This document shows, piece by piece, positions 51,546 to 59,784 of a stretch of 64,000 nt of DNA. Under the pieces are notes generated by a model. That model had not been told where the DNA came from, did no database searches, and saw nothing but the letters and a program-made list of their open reading frames with translations. The stretch's first letter is position 1. Every line of letters begins with the position of its first letter. Source of the stretch: JAAYAY01 sp963674575 (GTDB taxonomy: Bacteria; Planctomycetota; Planctomycetia; Pirellulales; Thermoguttaceae). Position numbers and translations under genes: made by a program. The DNA lies in NCBI GenBank assembly GCA_963674575.2, contig CAXXQT010000008.1, positions 620,001-684,000 of the forward strand. Reading direction: 5' to 3'.

Positions 51546-52745
51546 ATGATAGCGACTCTAGGAAAGGACGAATCGTCTGTGGACCAGAATAATCAAACTT
51601 TGGGAGATTTAAACCCTTGGGAGGGGTTTCGTCGTGAAATGCCGGTCGCTCGTCGCTGGGCCTATTTCGACCACGCGGCGGTCTCGCCCCTGCCGGCTCG
51701 AAGCCACAAAGCCCTGCTTCGCTGGGCCGAGCAGGCCTGCGAGCACGGCGATATTTACTGGCCCACGTGGGCCGAGCGGGCGGAAGATCTCCGGCGATCG
51801 GCGGCCCAGATGCTGGGGGCCACGCCAGAAGAAATCGCACTGGTTCGTAGCACTAGCGAGGGGGTTAATTTGGTTGCGGAGGGGTTTCCGTGGAAGCCGG
51901 GCGACAACGTGGTGACCCTGGCTGACGAATTTCCTACGAATCAATACGCCTGGTTGAACCAGGAGGATCGGGGCGTGGAGACTCGCCGAGTGCCCGTCGG
52001 GCCGGAGGGAGTGGAGATTGACGCCATCGCCAAGGCGATGGACGAGCGGACCCGATTGCTGACGATCAGTTGGGTCAGCTATTGCACGGGCAGGCGGTTC
52101 GACCTCGACCAACTGGCCGAGTTGGCCCATTCCCGGGGGGCCCTACTGTTTGTGGACGGGATCCAGGGGCTGAGCGTATTGCCTCTGGATGTTCGCAAGA
52201 CACCGATCGATTTCCTGGCCGCCGACGGACACAAATGGATGTTGGGGCCGGAGGGGGCGGGGATTTTTTACCTTCGTCGCGAGCACCTGGACCTGCTTCG
52301 GCCGATCGGGTTGGGCTGGAATAGCGTTATTCATGCCCATGACTTCGCCCGGATCGAGTTGAACCTGAAAGACACGGCGGCTCGCTACGAAGGCGGTTCG
52401 CAGAACATGGCGGGCATGATCGGGCTGGCGTCGAGCGTTGAGTTGCTGTTGGAATTGGGCCAAGCGGAACTTGCCCAGCGGATCGAACAGACCACCGATG
52501 CCGCCTGCGAGCGACTGGCGTCGGTCGGCGCCAAGGTCATCAGCGATCGAAGGCCCGGGCGGAAGAGCGGGATCGTCATTTTCGAAATGCCGGGTCGGGA
52601 GCCCATGGAGGTGCGGCAGAAATGCCTCGATCGAGACATTGTTCTCAGTTGCCGGGCAGGCCGACTGCGGATCAGCGTCCACGGCTACAACAATACGGAG
52701 GATCTGGATCGATTGATCGAGGTGCTCGGCAGCACGGCTCAATGA
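51546..52745 (+). CDS. Class V aminotransferase (cysteine-desulfurase-like fold)
   Basis: A 399-residue PLP enzyme. RWAYFDHAAVSPLPARSH, IALVRSTSEGVNLVAEG, LLTISWVSYCTGRRFDLDQL and LLFVDGIQGLSVLPLDV are typical, and the PLP-lysine is in DFLAADGHKWMLGPEG. RYEGGSQNMAG and the C-terminal LRISVHGYNNTEDLDRLIE match the csd/isopenicillin-N-epimerase branch. No scaffold Cys loop is obvious, so it may not be a desulfurase in iron-sulfur assembly. Alternative GTG starts exist about 30 nt downstream. It could act on cysteine, kynurenine or another amino acid. Confidence 0.88.
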   Translation: MIATLGKDESSVDQNNQTLGDLNPWEGFRREMPVARRWAYFDHAAVSPLPARSHKALLRWAEQACEHGDIYWPTWAERAEDLRRSAAQMLGATPEEIALVRSTSEGVNLVAEGFPWKPGDNVVTLADEFPTNQYAWLNQEDRGVETRRVPVGPEGVEIDAIAKAMDERTRLLTISWVSYCTGRRFDLDQLAELAHSRGALLFVDGIQGLSVLPLDVRKTPIDFLAADGHKWMLGPEGAGIFYLRREHLDLLRPIGLGWNSVIHAHDFARIELNLKDTAARYEGGSQNMAGMIGLASSVELLLELGQAELAQRIEQTTDAACERLASVGAKVISDRRPGRKSGIVIFEMPGREPMEVRQKCLDRDIVLSCRAGRLRISVHGYNNTEDLDRLIEVLGSTAQ

Positions 52746-52840
52746 CGAAAGAATGACGAATGCAGGAAGTCCGAAGGCTTGGTCATTTGGGCCTTCGGGC
52801 TTCGTTCGTCATTTGAATTTCCTCATTCGTCATTTCCTGG
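52741..52840. repeat. ATGACGAA-type inverted repeat after the aminotransferase gene
   Basis: AATGACGAAAGAATGACGAATG (52741-) pairs with TTCGTTCGTCATTTG...CATTCGTCATT across the loop. The aminotransferase stop codon TGA lies inside the left arm. Confidence 0.7.
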
Positions 52841-52856
52841 AGGGGGCGACCGGGAC

Positions 52857-52905
52857 TGTGATTGTGATTAAGATTACGATTATGATTAAGATGATGGATG
52901 GGATT
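52857..52905. repeat. Degenerate hexamer tract NNGATT
   Basis: GTGATT, GTGATT, AAGATT, ACGATT, ATGATT, AAGATG, ATGGAT and GGGATT in register. It lies in the leader of coaD. Confidence 0.75.
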
Positions 52906-52954
52906 GGGGGCCGAGAGGAATATCTTTGTGGCCCGAAAGTGGTAGAAGCAAAAA

Positions 52955-53455
52955 ATGACTGAACTGAGTCCCCGCGCGGCTGTTTATCCTGGCTCCTTCG
53001 ACCCGATCACGTTGGGGCATCTCGACGTGATGGAGCGGAGCAGTCGATTGTTCGATCGGCTGATCATCGGGGTGGGCGTGAATATTGAAAAGCAGCCCAT
53101 GTTTGATGCCGGGGAGCGTCTGGAGTTGATCCAAACGGCAACGGCCCACCTGGAGAACGTGGAGATTCGGGAGTTTCACGGGCTGGCGGTCGAGTTCGTC
53201 AAGTCGTGCGGGGCGTGCGTGATGATTCGCGGCGTTCGTCCGATTACGGACATTCCGGCCGAGTTGACCATGATGATGGCCAATCGCCGCCTGGCACCGG
53301 AAGTGGAGACCTTGTTCATGCTGGCCGACGGCGAACTGGCTCACGTTTCCAGCTCACTCATCAAGCAGATCGCGCCCCTGGCGGACGAGACGGCTCTGGC
53401 TCGGTTCCTGCCGGCCAACGTGGTGGAGGCGGTGCGGTCGAAGGTGAATATGTAG
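52955..53455 (+). CDS. coaD: Phosphopantetheine adenylyltransferase
   Basis: A 166-residue nucleotidyltransferase of coenzyme A synthesis. AVYPGSFDPITLGHLDVMER contains the (T/H)xGH motif; RGVRPITDIPAELTMMMANRRL and the family motif LAHVSSSLIKQIA follow. It adenylates 4'-phosphopantetheine using ATP to form dephospho-CoA. Its length is as expected. The gene starts after a hexamer tract and ends beside the repeat at 53456-53516. Confidence 0.95.
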   Translation: MTELSPRAAVYPGSFDPITLGHLDVMERSSRLFDRLIIGVGVNIEKQPMFDAGERLELIQTATAHLENVEIREFHGLAVEFVKSCGACVMIRGVRPITDIPAELTMMMANRRLAPEVETLFMLADGELAHVSSSLIKQIAPLADETALARFLPANVVEAVRSKVNM

Positions 53456-53516
53456 CGGCGAAGTTGCTTTTCGCTCCGCGAAAAGGCGTTTGTTCGCGGA
53501 GTGGACAACGACGTTA
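53456..53516. repeat. TTCGCGGAGCGAACAACGAC dispersed repeat, copy 2
   Basis: TTTTCGCTCCGCGAAAAGGCGTTTG, TTCGCGGAGTGGACAACGAC and GTTATGGG. It closely matches 34126-34196 and starts right after the coaD stop codon. Confidence 0.85.
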
Positions 53517-53530
53517 TGGGCGATAGCCAA

Positions 53531-53986
53531 TTAGCCGTTCTTCTCTCGCCAGGCCAGAAAGTCTTGGACCTGGAGCCGAAGGTGTTGGCGAGACTTCTCT
53601 TCCGGCGTCAACTCATGCTGCTTCGACGCAGTCGATCCGCCTTCATCGAATGGCGAGCCCTCTTCCTCACTTTCGGTTCTGTTTCGGGCAACCGTGCGGG
53701 AGAAATCTCGACTCTCCAGCGGGTCGTAGAACACCCCGATGCACAAGGGACGGCTTGTTTGTTGACGGAATGCGGCGGCAGTGTTTTCGGCAAGGCCCTT
53801 GGTGTCGCAGCTTGAGGCCGAGCAGAAGAAGTTGCCTCGGAAGCGGCTGCAATCGGCTCTCGTGATGATTGCGACGGCGAGTCCCTGCTGCTCATCGACG
53901 GCCGAAAGACTGGCCGGTTGTGCGACAACCTCAGAGGGTTCACCGAGCCAGTCGTCATTGGAATGAAACAAGCCAGCATTACTCAA
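53531..53986 (-). CDS. Hypothetical protein
   Basis: A 151-residue acidic protein (HSNDDWLGEPSEVVAQPASL, AVAIITRADCSRFRGNFFCS, LTPEEKSRQHLRLQVQDFLAWREK). It starts with TTG and overlaps the end of the membrane gene before it by 8 nt. A competing frame (53608-53979) is judged a shadow because it lacks the acidic composition. No family is recognised. Confidence 0.6.
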   Translation of the reverse strand: MSNAGLFHSNDDWLGEPSEVVAQPASLSAVDEQQGLAVAIITRADCSRFRGNFFCSASSCDTKGLAENTAAAFRQQTSRPLCIGVFYDPLESRDFSRTVARNRTESEEEGSPFDEGGSTASKQHELTPEEKSRQHLRLQVQDFLAWREKNG

Positions 53987-54215
53987 GGGACCAAAGGGCG
54001 ATTCCTCCCAAGACTAGAACGCCGAAACGGACATAGGAACGAGCGCTGCTCAGAACGGACCAGACTGCGAGCAAGCCAAGCTGGGCGACGGGGAGGGCGG
54101 AGACGGTGGTTAGCACGAAAGAACTATCGCTGCGCCGGTAGGAGGCTGCGATCCAGATCATCGCCGCGACATGCGCCGCCACTACCACCGCAAGCACACC
54201 CCTCTGCCACTTCAT
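53979..54215 (-). CDS. Small membrane protein, first gene of the pair
   Basis: A 78-residue protein with three hydrophobic stretches (GVLAVVVAAHVAAMIWIAA, VSALPVAQLGLLAVWSVL, YVRFGVLVLGGIALWSL). ATG 54215 has GGGGGA 4 nt upstream. A longer reading with TTG at 54308 (109 residues) passes through a 17-C run (54250-54266), where the frame may be misread, so the short form is preferred. Function unknown. Confidence 0.5.
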   Translation of the reverse strand: MKWQRGVLAVVVAAHVAAMIWIAASYRRSDSSFVLTTVSALPVAQLGLLAVWSVLSSARSYVRFGVLVLGGIALWSLE

Positions 54216-54249
54216 GATTCCCCCGATCGTGTGAGCGAAGCCCTTGGAG

Positions 54250-54266
54250 CCCCCCCCCCCCCCCCC
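54250..54266. repeat. 17-base C homopolymer
   Basis: Seventeen consecutive C's upstream of the small membrane protein gene. Length accuracy cannot be trusted; it is also phase-variation-prone. Confidence 0.9.
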
Positions 54267-54341
54267 GAGCTCTTCTGGCGGTATAGCAGTCTTGGGAGAA
54301 TCTGTCAATTATTCGCAGTGAAAACGAATGACGGCGGGGAC

Positions 54342-54385
54342 AAGGCTGAAGACTGAAGACCTAAGGCTGAAGGACTGCAAGACAA
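54342..54385. repeat. Degenerate heptamer tract AGGCTGA/AGACTGA
   Basis: Units AGGCTGA AGACTGA AGACCTA AGGCTGA AGGACTG CAAGACA keep a 7-base register. Similar to 14131-14258. Confidence 0.6.
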
Positions 54386-54410
54386 GGGGCTTCGACGCAT
54401 CGGAGCAGGC

Positions 54411-54432
54411 TGAAGCCTGGACTCCAACGGAT
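54411..54432. repeat. GGACTCCAACGGATGC-type motif
   Basis: CTGAAGCCTGGACTCCAACGG, a variant of 24970-24990. It lies just before the end of the methyltransferase fusion gene. Confidence 0.5.
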
Positions 54433-54441
54433 GCCCGGAAC

Positions 54442-56892
54442 CTACTGGGGAGTTGACCAGCGGTCTTCTGGGGATTGGATTTCGCGCAAGGGGACGTTCT
54501 GGCTGGTTTCGCGGGGGATGGCCAGCATGTTGGCGGAGATGATGTTGGGGAAGAGGTTCTTCGTTTCTCCGAAGAAGTTGTCGGGGCGGAACAGGGGCGG
54601 CAGGTGCCAGTAGAGGCGGTAATCGAGGTCCATCACTTGCTTGATCAAGGCGGGCGACCTGGCCTCGCGATCGTTTTCCAGGTAGAGCATGGGGCGGAGT
54701 CGGCGGAGGGTCTCGTCGGCTCCAGCCAGAACGTCGCCTTCCATGCCTTCTACGTCGACCTTGATCAGGTGGCAGACGCTCAGGTTGAGTTGGTCGATGG
54801 TCAGCAGGGGAACCTCCTCTTCGCCCGCCTGGCTTTCCAGAGAGACGCCGCCGAAATTGCCGCCGCGTGCGTAGTCGGGCGTTGGGACGCGGATCGTGCC
54901 GCTCTGGCGTCCCAGGGCCGCTTGCCGAGCGTGGACGTTCGTCAGTCCGCTGAGGGCGGCATTTCCGCAGAGGATTTGAAACAGGAAACGCTGCGGCTCG
55001 AAGGCGTAGACGCTGCCCGTCGAGCCGACCGTTTGGGCAAAAAACATGGTGTGGGTCCCGATGTTGGCTCCCACGTCGAGCACGACCTGCCCCGGGTGAA
55101 GGACCTGCTCCAGCAGTTCCATTTCGCCCTGGGAGAACTCCCCGTAGGTGTCGAGCGACAGGCCGATGTAGCGGTCGCCTGCCAGGTAGAGCATGGGGCC
55201 GTAGCGGCAGCGTTTGAGCCGCAGCGGTCCTTCCTGCAGCCACGACTGGGTGTTGAGTGGCGGTTTCGCTTCCGGCGATTCTTCGGGCGTTGCCGGTTCT
55301 TCACGCTGCGGAGCCGCGGGCAGGATGCGCGTGCCGGTCGTTTCGGCCAACGCGGCGGCCATGCGCTCGAACAACTCGTTCCAATCACCCAGGCTTTGCT
55401 GCCGAAAGAGTCTCGCGGTCGGGTACCAGGGGCTGTCTTCCCGGTCGCGAAACCAACGCCAGTCCGAAGCGGTCGACAGGGCCAGCCAGACCGGCACACC
55501 TAGGGCCCCGGCAAGATGAGCAATGGCCGAATCGCACGTCACGACGAGATCCAATTGGCTCACGATCGCGGCCGTGTCCATGAAGGGGCCGCAGCGGTTG
55601 TCCATCTCGTCTGTCCAGTCGACGATTGGGAAGTCGACGCTCTGCACCTGCTCGGCGCCGTCTCCCTTCTGGAGGCTGATCAGGGTTACGTTCTCCACGC
55701 GGGCCAGGGGGGCGAACTGGGCCAGCGGGATGGAACGCCAGCGATCGTCGGGGTACTGCTTCTTTCCCTGCCAGGCAATTCCCACGCGAAAACCACTTAG
55801 GCCCTCGATCTGTTCACGCCAAGCCTCCACAAGGGCCGGATCGGCCTGGAGGTAGGGCACGTCTTGGGGAGTGTTTTCCAGCGTGGTTTCAAGAAGGCCG
55901 GGAAGGCTGAGTAGCGGCGAGGCCACGTCGAAAGGGGGCGGCTCCATGCCGGGGAGCACCAATTGATCGATGCCCAGATCGGCGGCCTGGAGGATCGGCG
56001 CCATGCCGGGGGAACATTCCACGAGGACCTTCGCGCCGAGTTGCCGGAGGATCGGCACGTAGCGGATGAAGTGGAACACGTCGCCCACGCCCTGTTCCGG
56101 GAAGAGCATGATGGTCCGGCCCGCCAGGGAGGAGCCGTCCCAGAGGGGGCGGCAGCGAGGTGACAGGGGGGCATCTTCCAGTCGCAGTCGCCACTCGTAC
56201 TCGGGCCAGCCCGAAGCCAGGTCACCCGAGGCGAGCAGGTTGATTCCCAGGTTCAGATGGGCCACGGCATAGCCCGGTTCGAGCTGAACCGCTTGGCGGC
56301 AGCAGGCGATTGCCTCGTCGGGTTGTCCCTGGAGTCGCAGCACGCCGCCCAGGTTGTTGTGGGCTCGGGCGTGGGCGGGCTTGATTTCCAGGGCCCGGCG
56401 ATAGCAGGCGGCGGCCTCGTCCAAGCGGCCGATTCTCCGCATGGCGCTACCCAGTTGCATCTGGGCGAGCAGCAGGCCGGGATTGGCCTCGACGGCGCGG
56501 CGGAAGCACGCGGCGGCCTCGTCGAACTCTCCTCGGTCCTTGAGAACCAAGCCCAGGCCAAGCTGCGCGTCGGCGTCGCGGGGATCGAGACGGGTGGCGT
56601 CTCGATAGGCGGCCTCGGCCTCCCTGAGCCGGTTCGTTTCACGGTACAGTCGGCCCAGGTTGCTGTGATATACGGCCATGGCCGGACTCAGCCGGATCGC
56701 CTGGCGGATTCGCCGAAGGGCCTCCTGGTGATTGCCTCGAACGGCGTCGATCAGGCCGAGCAGATGCAGAGCGTCGGCACAGTCCGGATCGGAGGCCAGG
56801 ATCTCGCGGTAGATCCGCTCCGCTTCGTCGAATCGGCCTGCCTGATGATGGGCGAGCCCGGTATTCAGGGCGGCGGCTTTCGGGTCAGGCAC
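54442..56892 (-). CDS. Fusion of TPR, glycosyltransferase-like and FkbM-family methyltransferase domains
   Basis: An 816-residue protein. Residues 1 to about 235 are TPR repeats (LNTGLAHHQAGRFDEAERIYRE, AVYHSNLGRLYRETNRL and six others). About 240-520 resembles the ADP-heptose/glycosyltransferase-9-like tail of TPR-SPINDLY proteins: GWPEYEWRLR, IMLFPEQGVGDVFHFIRYVP, VVTCDSAIAHLAGALGVPVWLAL. About 560-790 is an FkbM methyltransferase: VVLDVGANIGTHTMFFAQ, VYAFEPQRFLFQ and HLIKVDVEGMEGDV give the SAM-binding motif and acidic pair. It probably modifies glycans or glycolipids. It appears to lack a signal peptide, so it acts in the cytoplasm. Confidence 0.87.
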   Translation of the reverse strand: MPDPKAAALNTGLAHHQAGRFDEAERIYREILASDPDCADALHLLGLIDAVRGNHQEALRRIRQAIRLSPAMAVYHSNLGRLYRETNRLREAEAAYRDATRLDPRDADAQLGLGLVLKDRGEFDEAAACFRRAVEANPGLLLAQMQLGSAMRRIGRLDEAAACYRRALEIKPAHARAHNNLGGVLRLQGQPDEAIACCRQAVQLEPGYAVAHLNLGINLLASGDLASGWPEYEWRLRLEDAPLSPRCRPLWDGSSLAGRTIMLFPEQGVGDVFHFIRYVPILRQLGAKVLVECSPGMAPILQAADLGIDQLVLPGMEPPPFDVASPLLSLPGLLETTLENTPQDVPYLQADPALVEAWREQIEGLSGFRVGIAWQGKKQYPDDRWRSIPLAQFAPLARVENVTLISLQKGDGAEQVQSVDFPIVDWTDEMDNRCGPFMDTAAIVSQLDLVVTCDSAIAHLAGALGVPVWLALSTASDWRWFRDREDSPWYPTARLFRQQSLGDWNELFERMAAALAETTGTRILPAAPQREEPATPEESPEAKPPLNTQSWLQEGPLRLKRCRYGPMLYLAGDRYIGLSLDTYGEFSQGEMELLEQVLHPGQVVLDVGANIGTHTMFFAQTVGSTGSVYAFEPQRFLFQILCGNAALSGLTNVHARQAALGRQSGTIRVPTPDYARGGNFGGVSLESQAGEEEVPLLTIDQLNLSVCHLIKVDVEGMEGDVLAGADETLRRLRPMLYLENDREARSPALIKQVMDLDYRLYWHLPPLFRPDNFFGETKNLFPNIISANMLAIPRETSQNVPLREIQSPEDRWSTPQ

Positions 56893-56895
56893 GGC

Positions 56896-58077
56896 TCACT
56901 CCAGCTTGCCGAACATGATGCGTTCCTTGCGGCTCTTCGAGCTGTCTCCCTGGGTGACGGTCACGTAGATCGTACCCTGGTACTTGCGAAACGTGGGGTA
57001 TTGGAAGGACTTCTCCGTTTCGAAACGGTATTTCCGCTCCCAGGTCTTGCCGTCGCGGGAGACGTCCAGGTTGAAGACCGAGCGAGAAACGCTGCCGCGG
57101 GTGGCCTCCTGCCAGCCCAGGTAGTAGATGCCGCCGAATCGATCGAAGGTCGGTTTGGCGCTCGTGCCGTTCGGCACAAAGGGGCGAGTCGCGTTTGGTG
57201 TCCAGGTCTTTCCGTCCTTGCTCGTGCTGAACGTGTAGTTCTTATCGCCACCGTCCTGGCGGCAGATGGCCATCCAGGTGCCATCGGGAAGACGATTGAC
57301 TGCCGATTCGGAAAGCTGGAGCGACTGGGGCTCGTGGAAGTGGCCCAGCACCTCGAAGGTGTCGAAATCCTCGTTGGCCACGGCCAGGGCGAGTTGCTTG
57401 CCGGGCCAGTTGTTGAGGGCTACGTAGGTCTTGCCGTCAAAGATCTTGAAAGAGTCGAACAAGTAGAGTCCGTAGTCCTTGGCAGGTTTGCGAAAGCCTT
57501 GGGCGACCGCGTCGGCGTGGAGGTAGCGGGGCTGCATGTCAAACGTTCCGGCGGCCGTCTTGAGTTTGACGCGATGAATCGTATCGGCAAAGGTTTGCAC
57601 AGTGAGGTCGAAGTCGCGATACCAGGTTTGGGCCTGCCGTTTACCAGGCTGTTCGCTAGCGAAGTAGCAACGGATCGTTTGGGGGTCTTTCTGGAGGATG
57701 CGCGGAACGAAGCAGGCCCCGACAGGCAAGGTCTCGTTGGCAAAGGCCTGCTCGCCGCGGGCGATGGGCAGGATCTTATCCACGGTCATCGAATCGAGGT
57801 CGACGATCGACATGGCCGAGTAGATGTTGGGCCAGCCAGCCCCTTCGCCGGCCCGGTCGTCGTTGACCTCCGCCACGATGTAGGCACGACCGGCCGCAAT
57901 CGCCATCTCGGCGTCATGGGCCCCCTTCACCTGCGGCGCGGTTACCTTGATCAGGCCTGCCATGACCTGGTCGCCGGCCTGGCGGGAATTCCAGTCGGGC
58001 GGTAGCAGGGACTGGGCGGAGGCGGTTGCGGTCGCCAGGAGGAGAATGAGAAGGGGCAAGAATGTGACGCGTTTCAT
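56896..58077 (-). CDS. Secreted BNR/sialidase-like repeat protein
   Basis: A 393-residue exported protein. The signal peptide is MKRVTFLPLLILLLATATASAQ. Repeated beta-propeller blades show the Asp-box (S-x-D-G-x-T-W) signature: STSKDGKTWTPN and DVSRDGKTWERKY. Asp-boxes are common to sialidases and glycosidase-like propellers; catalytic Arg and Glu of sialidases are not identifiable, so a binding or lyase-like role is possible. ATG 58077 is chosen over an upstream reading through the C-rich repeat at 58139. It lies beside a Gfo/Idh/MocA gene and a cysteine-protease-like gene on the same strand. Confidence 0.8.
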   Translation of the reverse strand: MKRVTFLPLLILLLATATASAQSLLPPDWNSRQAGDQVMAGLIKVTAPQVKGAHDAEMAIAAGRAYIVAEVNDDRAGEGAGWPNIYSAMSIVDLDSMTVDKILPIARGEQAFANETLPVGACFVPRILQKDPQTIRCYFASEQPGKRQAQTWYRDFDLTVQTFADTIHRVKLKTAAGTFDMQPRYLHADAVAQGFRKPAKDYGLYLFDSFKIFDGKTYVALNNWPGKQLALAVANEDFDTFEVLGHFHEPQSLQLSESAVNRLPDGTWMAICRQDGGDKNYTFSTSKDGKTWTPNATRPFVPNGTSAKPTFDRFGGIYYLGWQEATRGSVSRSVFNLDVSRDGKTWERKYRFETEKSFQYPTFRKYQGTIYVTVTQGDSSKSRKERIMFGKLE

Positions 58078-58138
58078 CGTGGTGCGTGTCTTCAAGGGCT
58101 TGTTGAGAGTAGTTTGGTATCGGCTGACGAGTCTGCGG

Positions 58139-58186
58139 CCCCTCCCCGGCCCTCCCCCTCGCTCGCAAGACGCGCTGGGGAGGGAG
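58139..58186. repeat. C-rich palindromic intergenic repeat, copy 3
   Basis: CCCTCCCCGGCCCTCCCCCTC with GCTGGGGAGGGAG follows the pattern of copies 1 and 2, then TTTTTT, so it may terminate in the plus direction. Confidence 0.85.
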
Positions 58187-58209
58187 TTTTTTCGCTGCAA
58201 TCGCCAGCC

Positions 58210-59523
58210 TCAGATCATTCCATAGTTGTAGGGCCCTCGCATCTCGCGGGCCACGTAGCCATTGGCTTCTGCGTCGTTGACGAATTCCTCTTTGACCGGG
58301 TCCCAGGCGAGCTTGCGGCCCAGGCGGATGGAGATGACGCCCAGGTGGCAGAGGCTGGCTGAGCGGTGTCCGACCTCCGCAGGGCAGATCGTTGCTTCGC
58401 GCGACTTGACGCAGTCGAAGAAGTTGCCCATGTGGTCTGTGCTGTGATACACCTGGGACGCGTTCTCGGGCAGCTCTTCCCGCAGCATTTCCGGCTCGCT
58501 GGCCTGGATCGTGCCGCGGGTGACCCAGATCCAGCCGTCGGATCCGTGGAACTTGATACCGTGTTGCTGCTTGGTCTTGTCCTTGACGCCTCCCCACCAC
58601 TCGCTTCCCTGCGTGCTCTTGCAGGTGTGGACCACGCCGTCGGCGTAGGTGTAGGTCACTTCGTACTCGCTGGCGGCCGTGTAGCCTCCGGGGATCATGT
58701 CGATCAGTTGCTTGCCTTCGACGCTGACCGGTCCGGAACCGTCGTGGCCCAGGGCCCAGAGGACGATGTCGTTGTGGTGGGCCCCCCAGTCGGTCATGGT
58801 TCCGCCCGAGTATTCCCACCAGTAGCGGAAGCTGAAGTGGGTCCGCTCTTTCACGTAGGGCACGGCCGGCGTCTGGCCTTGCCAGAAGTCATAGTTAAAT
58901 CCGGCAGGCACGTCGGTCTCGGCGAAGGGGCCCTGACGCAATCCGGCCGGCAGCCAGACTTCGACGTTCTGGATTTTGCCGATCCGTCCGCTGCGGACGA
59001 GGTTCGCCGCCAGGCGGAACTCGCGGCCGCTCCGCTGCTGGGTGCCGGTCTGGAGGATGCGGCCGGTCTGGCGCTGCACGTCGACGAGGTGTTTTCCCTC
59101 GTCGATGGTGAGGGTGAGCGGCTTTTCGCAGTAGATGTCCTTGCCCGCTTTCATGGCGGCCATGGAGACGAGGGTGTGCCAATGGTCGACGGTGCCGCAG
59201 ATCACGGCGTCGAGGTCTTTCCGCTCGAGGAGCTTGCGGAAATCGCCGTAGGTGTCGGCCTCCGGGAAATCCTTCTTCGCGTTGGCCAGGTGGCTCTCGT
59301 CCACGTCGCAAACGGCGACCACGTCGGCAAAACGTTTGGCGTTTCGGGCGTCGCCGCGTCCCTGGCCTCCGCATCCGATCAGCCCGATGCGGAACTTGTC
59401 GCCCGAGGGCGCCGCCCGGGCCGTGTCGGCTTCCTGGGCGAGAAACCATGCGGGCAGGGCGGCACTGGCGGCGGTGGCTTTGAGGAAACGACGACGGGAT
59501 GTATTGCAGAGGGAAGTTGGCAT
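58210..59523 (-). CDS. TAT-exported Gfo/Idh/MocA-family oxidoreductase
   Basis: A 437-residue NAD(P)-dependent oxidoreductase with a twin-arginine leader (NTSRRRFLKATAASAALPAWF). The Rossmann motif IGLIGCGGQGRGDARN and the signature CEKPLTLTIDEGKHLVD are standard; the C-terminal part has WWEYSGGTMTDWGAHHNDIV, typical of the planctomycete exported subgroup. ATG 59523 has GGAG upstream. Such enzymes interconvert sugar or inositol alcohols and ketones; here the substrate is presumably an external glycan monomer. Its TAT signal implies that the cofactor is loaded before export by TatC. Confidence 0.9.
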   Translation of the reverse strand: MPTSLCNTSRRRFLKATAASAALPAWFLAQEADTARAAPSGDKFRIGLIGCGGQGRGDARNAKRFADVVAVCDVDESHLANAKKDFPEADTYGDFRKLLERKDLDAVICGTVDHWHTLVSMAAMKAGKDIYCEKPLTLTIDEGKHLVDVQRQTGRILQTGTQQRSGREFRLAANLVRSGRIGKIQNVEVWLPAGLRQGPFAETDVPAGFNYDFWQGQTPAVPYVKERTHFSFRYWWEYSGGTMTDWGAHHNDIVLWALGHDGSGPVSVEGKQLIDMIPGGYTAASEYEVTYTYADGVVHTCKSTQGSEWWGGVKDKTKQQHGIKFHGSDGWIWVTRGTIQASEPEMLREELPENASQVYHSTDHMGNFFDCVKSREATICPAEVGHRSASLCHLGVISIRLGRKLAWDPVKEEFVNDAEANGYVAREMRGPYNYGMI

Positions 59524-59655
59524 GGTTTGAGGCTCCATGGGGAAGGCTTGACGGATGGTCTTATGATAGCCGCCCGAAGGCGGCGAAGCCAGATTTGGGG
59601 AAAGACAGCCCAGTCTCGGACGAAGGGCAACATCCACCGGGCCACTGCTTGTCAC

Positions 59656-59761
59656 CACAGAGGACACGGAGGGCACAGAGGAAGACTGTTGGAGTAAGGT
59701 CTTGACACGCTCTGTCTTCCTGGCTTGCTTGGCTTCTCTGTGTCCTCCGTGCCCTCCGTGG
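59656..59761. repeat. ACCACAGAGGACACGGAGGG inverted repeat
   Basis: Arms at 59656-59686 and 59731-59761 (about 30 bp, a few mismatches) separate the Gfo gene from the next gene. This ACAGAGGACACGGAGG-type hairpin is a common intergenic repeat in environmental genomes. Confidence 0.8.
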
Positions 59762-59784
59762 TTCTCTCTTCCGCGTTTCCCGTG

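Noticed and set aside
53608..53979. 123-residue minus frame starting with ATG at 53979
   Set aside because: The overlapping 53531-53986 frame has more natural protein composition; this one is Ser/Arg/Pro-rich.
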